In this document: one piece after another, positions 57,061-64,000 of the stretch | Position numbering within the stretch: the first letter of the stretch is position 1 | Layout of the letters: each line of letters begins with the position of its first letter | NCBI RefSeq assembly: GCF_019800665.1 | Contig: NZ_JAHVKO010000001.1 | Span: 620,001 to 684,000 of the forward strand | DNA from: Microbulbifer agarilyticus | Lineage (GTDB): Bacteria > Pseudomonadota > Gammaproteobacteria > Pseudomonadales > Cellvibrionaceae | DNA: 64,000 nt | Reading direction: 5' to 3' | The notes under the pieces: model-generated | The model's database searches: none | Told to the model about the DNA's origin: nothing | The model's input: only the letters and a program-made list of their open reading frames with translations | Program-made: the position numbers and the translations under genes

Positions 57061-57198
57061 CAAGCGCAAGCAAGATGCTGCGGCCCTTCGGGCCTCCGCG
57101 GGACGCCCAACGCTATGCACATTTTGTGCGGCTCGCTGCGCTCCCAATTTCGCACAAAATGTACATAGCATTGGTCGCCCCTGTTGCGGGCGTTAGTG
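57055..57198 (+). repeat. attC16
   Basis: R'' ACATAAC at 57055, R' GTTAGTG at 57192; 144 bp, GCATAGCATTGG subtype. Confidence 0.9.
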
Positions 57199-57208
57199 TT
57201 CCAGAGAA

Positions 57209-57502
57209 ATGAGTCTACTAATTATATTTTCAGTGATTATCGGGTTTTATCTGTCCAACCCAAAGGAGGTAGATTCGATAGATCGAGTGAAAAACTACGG
57301 TTTTATTTTACTGGTGACGGGTATAAGTCTTTGGGCATGGCATAGCATTTTTTCTAGTCAGTTCCTCATTCCGCGTTGGTTTGACATGCGGTATGCTCTT
57401 GAAGATGAAGCCCAATTCATCGTTAAGTTCCTTAGTATTATGGGCCTGGTCCAATTCATCATCGGTGTAATATTTCGGTGGTATTGGCCAAGAGAACACT
57501 AA
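57209..57502 (+). CDS. cassette 17: small membrane protein
   Basis: A 97-residue protein with three likely membrane helices (about 2-17, 30-50 and 70-90). ATG 57209 is 17 bp after the junction; the stop lies in the R'' box CACTAAC (57497-57503). Its attC is interrupted just after R'' by an IS110-family element, so the cassette can no longer excise normally. Confidence 0.65.
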   Translation: MSLLIIFSVIIGFYLSNPKEVDSIDRVKNYGFILLVTGISLWAWHSIFSSQFLIPRWFDMRYALEDEAQFIVKFLSIMGLVQFIIGVIFRWYWPREH

Positions 57503-57503
57503 C

Positions 57504-58637
<1,134 letters not shown>

Positions 58638-58687
58638 TCAATTTACCCGTTAGCGAGAAGGGCGCACAACGCCAAAATAAGATAAGA

Positions 58688-58813
58688 ACAACCATACAAG
58701 GCCAGGCAAAAGCTGCGGGCCTTTGGCCCTCCGCGGGACAGCTTACCTTGTGCACCATTTGCGCAGGTCGCGTTGCTCCCAGTTTCGCGCAATTGGCGCA
58801 CAAGGTAAGCTGC
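58688..58813 (+). repeat. truncated attC at the distal end of the array
   Basis: About 125 bp match the long-type attC from CAAGGCCAGGCA to GGTAAGCTG, but the R'' region (ACCATAC) lacks one A and the site breaks off before R', where IS3-like sequence begins. It can no longer recombine. Confidence 0.75.
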
Positions 58814-59050
58814 TGATCTGAAACCACTTTCGTGGACGGTATTTTTATCCACGAAAGAGGTCCAGTATGGGACAAACCAAAAAGCGTAATTACGATCGTT
58901 ATACTCTGGCTTATAAGCTTCAAGCCGTTAAGTTAGCCAATCATCCTGACGTTAGATCAAAGGATGTGGCAGAATCCCTCGGCATACATCCTGTGATGCT
59001 CTATCGGTGGCAGATGGAGCATCGCCGCGGAGAGTTGAAGGAAAATAAGC
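58814..59050 (+). mobile_element. IS3-family fragment
   Basis: Sequence unlike the attC begins at about 58814, carries a hairpin (58827-58836 with 58848-58857) upstream of an IS3-type orfA start, and ends about 180 bp into orfA. The orfB part is gone. Confidence 0.6.
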
Positions 59051-59082
59051 ATATTATGATCACGTACCTGGGGAAGCGGTGA
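58867..59082 (+). pseudogene. truncated IS3-family OrfA
   Basis: The first 55-60 residues form the IS3/IS911 OrfA helix-turn-helix (Y-T-L-A-Y-K-L-Q-A-V-K, V-A-E-S-L-G-I-H-P-V-M-L-Y-R-W). After K-E-N-K the frame runs into unrelated sequence and stops at residue 71, whereas OrfA is normally about 100 residues. Confidence 0.75.
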
Positions 59083-59131
59083 CAATATTTGGCTACTTCT
59101 TGATATCGCGCAGATTGGAAGCTTTCGACCG

Positions 59132-61057
59132 CTATTCGAACTGTTCCTCGTGAAATAGAAGACCTTGCCTCAAAGCCTCCTTTCTTAGTTCTTTGCCCAA
59201 CGGTTTTGGTCCACAAAAATAGATATGTACGGGCGTCTTGGGGTGTTCGTCACGTAGCTTCGAAAATACTTGCGACCAGTCAGGGCGACCGGTCTTGGTC
59301 CTTGCCTGCAACCCTGTTAGTGCATCTTTCTTATGATTGCCCCAATAGGCATTGAACGCAATTTGCAGTAGCAGGTTCGATAGGTTCAGTCTCAGGCGCG
59401 TCAGGTGTATGGTGGCGTTGAATCGGGAGTTGCCTAATTTGGCTTCTGCTTGATGAATAAGATCGATAAACAAACTGTAGGATCTCTGCGAACGGTTGAG
59501 CCAGTGAAAGTAGAGTCGGTTAGGTGTAGTTCGCGCCGACTTCAAAAAGGAGTGAATTACAGAAGCAAAGGGTGTTACCCCGATGCCGCCTGCGATTAAC
59601 ACTGCGACTGGGGCGCGGTAGAACCCAGAGGTTGGGGCAGCATAGGGGCCATCGATGTAAGCGGTCCACTTCTGCCGACCTTTATGTCTTTTGTTGGCCA
59701 GATTGTTGAGCGCCGCCGTCCAGTTGCCTGCGTGTCGCACATGGATGTCGATACGATTGGATTCCGGCGCAGCGCTCAGGGTGAATGGATGCCACTCCCA
59801 CCGTGAGATGGCAGGTATGCGAATTCGAATATAGTCACCGGGAACGAATTTAAAGTGCTTACCGCGTTTGAATTTTACCTGGGTGACTCGTTCTGACAGA
59901 GGCTTGAGATCGGTGATTTCTACACGCTTGTATCGGAAGAAAAATCGAATGAGCGCGTCGATAAGGAGCAAGATAGCTACCGGTGTAAACCATAACCAGA
60001 AGTTCGGCGCATGTATGAGAATTGCAACGATGAAGGGCGCATACAACAAATGGGTGAGCACAAATCGCTCATAGTCTGTCTTTCTTCGTTGGGCACTCCG
60101 CCACATAAGTAGCAGGCAAGCGCTGATTGCGACACCGGTGAGCCCAACCGTTGTGCTAAACAGGTTCTCTAAAAGGGGCTGATTTGTTTGTACGTAATTT
60201 ACTATATGTGCTGATATGTGTACCCCTGAAAACAGGATGATGGCATACCCGAACAGGCGGTGTGCGTCAGTGAGGCGGTCTAGCGGCAGGAGCCTGTGGA
60301 GTATGTTGTGGCGCAGAAGAGTTAGAATGCTTCGCAGCATTGGTATCAGCACAAGAGCAGCATTGAGATTCAAGCAGGCGCCGCCTCCGCGCGCAATCTG
60401 GACCGCGAGACTTGCGCCCTCCATTGCATAGGACGTCATCGCACTGGCAAATAGATAGACGTTTGCGGCAAGGTATACGAGTAACCATAGGTGCGGTATT
60501 AAAGAAACGTGCATCGCTGCATTAACGCGTCTTCCGAAATCTGCAATGGGACGATGGGATTTTTTGCGCTGGAGGTTTTGGCCAAGTAGCTGCCGGAGAA
60601 AGTGGTCTAGTTGAAGGGTTAGATCCGGAAAGTGCTCAAAGAGTACTGCCAAATCTCGAACGTTGATGCTGTGTTTCTTGACCTTGGCAGCATCTAGTAC
60701 GCTTTGCACCAGTTCATCAAGGGTGTCTTCGGATAATGCTAAGTCCTGCTCCGAAAGGCTGGTTGATAGGATGGATCGCAGTTCTTCACGCGTCAGCTTG
60801 CCATCGTTATCGACATCATAACAGTTGAAGAGAAATGCTATTCGGTAGTTGCCCTTCAGTGCCAGGACAAACTCACGGAACTCGTCGTAGTCGATATAGC
60901 CCGAGTGATCAGTGTCGATGACACTAAACATGCGTCTGGCCAGAAAGTCACTGTCTACCGACAGGGCTTTCTTCCAGTCCGAATAATCGATGAGTTCGTC
61001 GTGTCCTGCGAGCTTTCGGTATGCGCGCTTAATCAGGCGATTGCTGGGCCAGCTCAT
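59132..61057 (-). CDS. NOX5-like EF-hand NADPH oxidase / ferric reductase homologue
   Basis: The 641-residue protein joins two canonical EF-hands (Asp48-Glu59 and Asp81-Glu92) to a six-helix ferric-reductase domain and a C-terminal FAD/NADPH reductase. Haem ligands are His266/His280 (14 apart) and His336/His349 (13 apart), the spacing of NOX enzymes. FAD motif H-P-F-T-L-S (from 423), NADPH motif G-G-I-G-V-T-P-F-A-S (490-499), C-G-P (615-617) and a near-terminal Phe640 complete the layout of calcium-regulated NOX5. It would move electrons from NADPH across the membrane, to oxygen or metal; which is unknown. It is a lone gene beside the integron. Confidence 0.88.
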   Translation of the reverse strand: MSWPSNRLIKRAYRKLAGHDELIDYSDWKKALSVDSDFLARRMFSVIDTDHSGYIDYDEFREFVLALKGNYRIAFLFNCYDVDNDGKLTREELRSILSTSLSEQDLALSEDTLDELVQSVLDAAKVKKHSINVRDLAVLFEHFPDLTLQLDHFLRQLLGQNLQRKKSHRPIADFGRRVNAAMHVSLIPHLWLLVYLAANVYLFASAMTSYAMEGASLAVQIARGGGACLNLNAALVLIPMLRSILTLLRHNILHRLLPLDRLTDAHRLFGYAIILFSGVHISAHIVNYVQTNQPLLENLFSTTVGLTGVAISACLLLMWRSAQRRKTDYERFVLTHLLYAPFIVAILIHAPNFWLWFTPVAILLLIDALIRFFFRYKRVEITDLKPLSERVTQVKFKRGKHFKFVPGDYIRIRIPAISRWEWHPFTLSAAPESNRIDIHVRHAGNWTAALNNLANKRHKGRQKWTAYIDGPYAAPTSGFYRAPVAVLIAGGIGVTPFASVIHSFLKSARTTPNRLYFHWLNRSQRSYSLFIDLIHQAEAKLGNSRFNATIHLTRLRLNLSNLLLQIAFNAYWGNHKKDALTGLQARTKTGRPDWSQVFSKLRDEHPKTPVHIYFCGPKPLGKELRKEALRQGLLFHEEQFE

Positions 61058-61446
61058 GGTCGAGTCCCCGTTTTACAAGGTTCGATCAAGTACGGCAGAT
61101 CTTATTAGTATGAATTTTGGTCGATTATCCAGATTGAATGCTGTATTTTCAACTACCTTCGAAAAGGTCAGTTCACTTTTTTACTACTCAATTGCGGACG
61201 ATTTTTCATGCGATACCTAGGGCTTATATAGCTTTGGCCAAAAATGCGACACTATTTGCCACATCTAAGGCTCACCATTGGGTATAACCAAGTTTTGTAT
61301 CTTATGCTTGGAGCCGGCTCGTTTCACCTTTTCTTCGATGCGTTTAGATATTTTCAAAAGCGGAGAGTCAGGCAGCGAACATAGTCGGCAACGTTATCCA
61401 AATATCGCGGTCTCACAAACAGAATCGATTCACTTAGGAGAGAAAT
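61058..61446. other. divergent intergenic region (NOX-like / NTF2-like genes)
   Basis: 389 bp without a gene, AT-rich. It must contain both promoters. A strong AGGAGAG site at 61437-61443 serves the NTF2-like gene. A CAACGTTATCC string at 61391 resembles an attC R' end but no matching arm was found. Confidence 0.4.
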
Positions 61447-61809
61447 ATGTCTGATTCCATCTCGATTTTCTTTGAAGCTTGGCAAGTTGAAGACGCCGTG
61501 GATCGGCTTAGCAAGATTGCCAGTGCTGTGACCGAGAACGTAAAATACGCTGATCCTCGCACCCCAGAAACCATTAGTGGTATTGATGCGTTAAGTAATT
61601 ATGTTGGTATGTTCAGTGCGAATGCGCCGGGGTGGTCTGCTCAAGTCGTCAAGAGCGAGACAACGGGCGGAGTGACGAGGGCTACTGTCGCTTTTAGTGG
61701 AGTCGGTCCTGATGGTGATGAGAAAGTGCAGCTTGGCCAATACTTTGTTGAGAAAGAGGGCGCTGTAATATCGCGTATGGTCGGCTTTGTTGGTACTGGT
61801 GAACAGTAA
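61447..61809 (+). CDS. NTF2-like (SnoaL-type) protein
   Basis: A 120-residue protein of the NTF2-like fold: an N-terminal helix pair, Y-A-D-P-R-T-P-E-T-I-S-G, then curved beta strands and a final G-Q-Y-F segment. Such proteins are often small isomerases or ligand binders. ATG 61447 has an excellent ribosome binding site. The VOC gene follows at 41 bp and is probably co-transcribed. Confidence 0.75.
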   Translation: MSDSISIFFEAWQVEDAVDRLSKIASAVTENVKYADPRTPETISGIDALSNYVGMFSANAPGWSAQVVKSETTGGVTRATVAFSGVGPDGDEKVQLGQYFVEKEGAVISRMVGFVGTGEQ

Positions 61810-61850
61810 TAGGGCAATTCTGCTAGTTGCTACCAAGGATTGGCGAATAT

Positions 61851-62195
61851 ATGAAAATACACTACCTAGAAATTGTTTCTCCAGATGTTGGCCCAGTATG
61901 TACAGCGTACGAATCTGCTCATAATGTTCAATTCAATGAGCCTGATGAGCTACTAGGTGGGACAAGAACGTGCACATTGGCCGACGGAAGTATTGTTGGT
62001 GTGCGCAGCCCTTTGCGGGATACTGAGGAGCCGATAGTTCGCCCTTGTTGGCTGGTAGACGATATCGAGAAAGCTGTGGATCTGGTGAAATCAGCAGGAG
62101 CTGAAATCGCGGTTCCGCCGATGGAGATTCCCGGTAGGGGCAAATTCGCTATCTATATCAATGGCGGAATCGATCATGGGTTCTGGCAGCTATAG
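61851..62195 (+). CDS. VOC (glyoxalase/bleomycin-resistance fold) protein
   Basis: A 114-residue single-module VOC protein with two beta-alpha-beta-beta-beta units; the second runs through P-C-W-L-V-D-D-I-E-K-A-V-D-L-V-K-S-A-G-A-E. Conserved metal ligands are not obvious. ATG 61851 is chosen over the ORF opening at 61827. It probably belongs to one operon with the NTF2-like gene; substrate unknown. Confidence 0.78.
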   Translation: MKIHYLEIVSPDVGPVCTAYESAHNVQFNEPDELLGGTRTCTLADGSIVGVRSPLRDTEEPIVRPCWLVDDIEKAVDLVKSAGAEIAVPPMEIPGRGKFAIYINGGIDHGFWQL

Positions 62196-62244
62196 ATGTG
62201 TTAGGCCACCTGCCCGGGATTGGATGTGATTTAAGAGGAGAGTT

Positions 62245-62547
62245 ATGAGTCAGCAAGCGTTACTGGAATATTTCATTTCTAATCAATGGATTACTATTCC
62301 TGCTTTCATCATTTTGGTTATCGGGATCACTTTGTGCTGGTTCGGGGGTTTGATGGCTGCGCTCACAGCAATAGGGAACCAACGTTGGCTCTGGGGTCTG
62401 GTTACCATATTTCTAGGGCCCGTTACCGGAATACCATACTCCCTCCTGTACCGTGAGGCAGAATATCCGCGATCCCTGATGATGAGAGGACTATTGATCA
62501 TTCTTGCCGCGGTAGTAATCTTTGGTGTCGGCTGGTTGGCTACTTAG
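62245..62547 (+). CDS. small membrane protein
   Basis: A 100-residue protein with about three hydrophobic helices (15-38, 45-62 and 78-98) and G-P-V-T-G-I-P-Y-S-L between them. AAGAGGAGAG upstream of ATG 62245 is a strong ribosome site. It lies 49 bp after the VOC gene; function unknown. Confidence 0.68.
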   Translation: MSQQALLEYFISNQWITIPAFIILVIGITLCWFGGLMAALTAIGNQRWLWGLVTIFLGPVTGIPYSLLYREAEYPRSLMMRGLLIILAAVVIFGVGWLAT

Positions 62548-62826
62548 CAATATCTGGGTAGAGTGCCGTGTTTTGGCATCCATGGGGTGTGGCAGTTCGT
62601 ACTACTGTTCAGTAATGTAGGTTTAGCTGTCACTATTTATTCAAAATCGTATTTTCTGCAGGTATCACTCTCACACGAAAATGTGCCCATTGAGGCCTCT
62701 TCTTCGGCCGCCGGACGAATAGCGCGCTACCTGTCCGTCCATATATACCCATTCCGCCTAGTATTGACTTGTGAATACATGATGGATCTACCCGGTGGCT
62801 GCCGGGTTGAAGGGTAGTTAAGGTAC

Positions 62827-64000
62827 ATGCGCGCAGCTTCTTATTCCGTTTTGATCGTTTTGTGTTTGTTTCTGGCCGAGGGTTTCGCAACGGAACCGGC
62901 CCGATCGGGCTACAACACACCTATCCCTGAAAGCATATTGACGCCAGAGCGCGTGGAAACATCGATCGGCGTGCTCAAATTTCAGGACGGCAGGCCGACA
63001 CCAGAAACGTCTGAAAAGCTATACAACCACCTCGATTTTATCCGTGGAACTGAAGTGTTCCTCAATTTTATTCCCATGGCCTCTCTGCAGGCACTTTATC
63101 TTGGCCACCAATCGGTTGGTGTGGATGCCATGAACAAAGTTGGAGTCACGACTAAGCTCATGGACTCTACACCGCTGTTTCTTACCGGAAATACGGACAC
63201 CGTTTACGCTTCGGCCTTTCTCGACCTGAGGAAGGCTGGTCCCGTGGTCGTTGAGATACCCCCGGGTATCGGCCCGAGTACCGTGAATGATGCCTTCTTC
63301 CGCTTTGTAGTCGACATGGGGGCGCCAGGACTAGATAAGGGAAAGGGTGGTCGTTACCTGATACTTCCGCCGGATTACCAGGGGGAGCTTGATCCGCCGG
63401 AGGGTGGGTATACCGCAAAGGTGGATGGGGAGGCGTACTTCGTTGCCAAATCTACGAGCTATGTCAATTGGCTGATAGCTCGGGGCTTCCTTGTTGATGG
63501 CAAAACGGATGCTGCCGTTCGCAGCTATGAAGGGGGGCTCCGCATCTATCCTTACTCGGAAAGAAAGCGCCCCCAAAAAATGGAGTTTATCTCTCTATCT
63601 GAGGTCCCGTTCAACACGATTCATGCCAACAATTATGATTTTTATGAAGAGATTGATGAAGTAATTCAGCGTGAGCCGACCTCGATGCTGGACCCAGAGT
63701 TGCGCGGGCTTGCGTCCTCTATCGGTATCGAAAAGGGTATACCTTTCCGTCCAGATGATCGCATGAGGAAGATATTGACAGACGCTGTTGCCGTCGGAAA
63801 CGGTACCGCTAGGGCGATCATGTTTGACAACCGATATGAGAAGGCACGCGTTTACGATGACCGGCAATGGTACAGCGCTTTTGTTGGCGGAAATTATCAA
63901 TGGTTGCGCGGTGAGAAGGGTGAAGGTGGGCGCAACCTCGATGCTCGCACTGTGTTCTTTTATCAGGCTACGGTCAACACGCCAGCGATGGTGCTCAAGA
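62827..64000 (+). CDS. DUF1254 domain-containing exported protein, cut by window end
   Basis: From ATG 62827 the frame stays open to the window's edge (391 codons). It has a signal peptide (ending E-G-F-A or later) and the DUF1254 domain, with L-T-G-N-T-D-T-V-Y-A-S and a P-P-G-I-G motif; the DUF1214 part would follow outside the window. Proteins of this type are periplasmic and of unknown function. A 279-bp gap with no supported gene precedes it. Confidence 0.8.
   Translation, partial: MRAASYSVLIVLCLFLAEGFATEPARSGYNTPIPESILTPERVETSIGVLKFQDGRPTPETSEKLYNHLDFIRGTEVFLNFIPMASLQALYLGHQSVGVDAMNKVGVTTKLMDSTPLFLTGNTDTVYASAFLDLRKAGPVVVEIPPGIGPSTVNDAFFRFVVDMGAPGLDKGKGGRYLILPPDYQGELDPPEGGYTAKVDGEAYFVAKSTSYVNWLIARGFLVDGKTDAAVRSYEGGLRIYPYSERKRPQKMEFISLSEVPFNTIHANNYDFYEEIDEVIQREPTSMLDPELRGLASSIGIEKGIPFRPDDRMRKILTDAVAVGNGTARAIMFDNRYEKARVYDDRQWYSAFVGGNYQWLRGEKGEGGRNLDARTVFFYQATVNTPAMVLK

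Noticed and set aside
49122-57198. CRISPR array
   Set aside because: Repeats are 98-145 bp, self-complementary, separated by genes of different length and end in GTTRRRY-type boxes; they are attC sites.
62563-62817. 84-codon plus-strand ORF before the DUF1254 gene
   Set aside because: No good ribosome site or motif; overlaps a short hairpin at its end.

Overview
The window looks like chromosome from a marine gammaproteobacterium, perhaps a Cellvibrionales member such as Microbulbifer. That assignment is an inference from gene content: uvrC-pgsA order, a full type II secretion operon, large TonB-dependent receptors and a PsrA-like operator before etfBA. No 16S gene is present to test it.

Positions 1-9.8 kb hold housekeeping genes (uvrC 3' end, pgsA, tesB, a TetR regulator with a DUF1285 gene), a secreted HNH nuclease, a serine hydrolase, a zinc peptidase and three tRNAs (Leu, Cys, Pro). 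Two non-coding items stand out: a candidate small RNA with C-rich loops ending at an intrinsic terminator (about 4.34-4.49 kb), and the 1.28-kb scar of an integrated element at tRNA-Pro, with a 45-bp direct repeat and an integrase lacking its catalytic domain.

Positions 10-19 kb carry an outer-membrane lipoprotein/TonB receptor pair and the electron-transfer flavoprotein system (ETF-QO divergent from etfBA). Positions 18.8-29.5 kb are a contiguous gspCDEFGHIJKLM operon for type II secretion; GspJ and GspK carry unusual Gly/Ser-rich segments. Then come two small conserved genes, a hybrid kinase whose phospho-acceptor His is replaced by Gln, an Oar-like TonB receptor, an S1/P1 nuclease, an arsenic operon (arsR-arsC-acr3-arsH), xthA, prc, the molybdate transporter modABC, and an ECF-type sigma/zinc anti-sigma pair.

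Positions 47.3-59 kb are a chromosomal integron. The integrase gene lies on the minus strand behind a LexA box, followed by attI and at least 17 cassettes, all oriented away from intI. Sixteen intact attC sites (mostly 144-145 bp) can be delimited because each cassette's first bases are complementary to the R'' box at its own 3' end. Fourteen cassettes carry one small gene each, mostly unknown and often secreted or membrane proteins; DUF6572-like, DUF4375-like and GNAT proteins can be named. Three cassettes lack any plausible gene but are related to each other and keep two hairpins whose pairing survives sequence change; they are the best candidate here for an undescribed mobile RNA element. 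The distal end is broken up by an IS110-family insertion in an attC, a truncated attC and an IS3-family fragment.

Beyond the integron lie a NOX5-like EF-hand NADPH oxidase homologue, an NTF2-like protein, a VOC protein, a small membrane protein and a DUF1254 protein cut by the window end.
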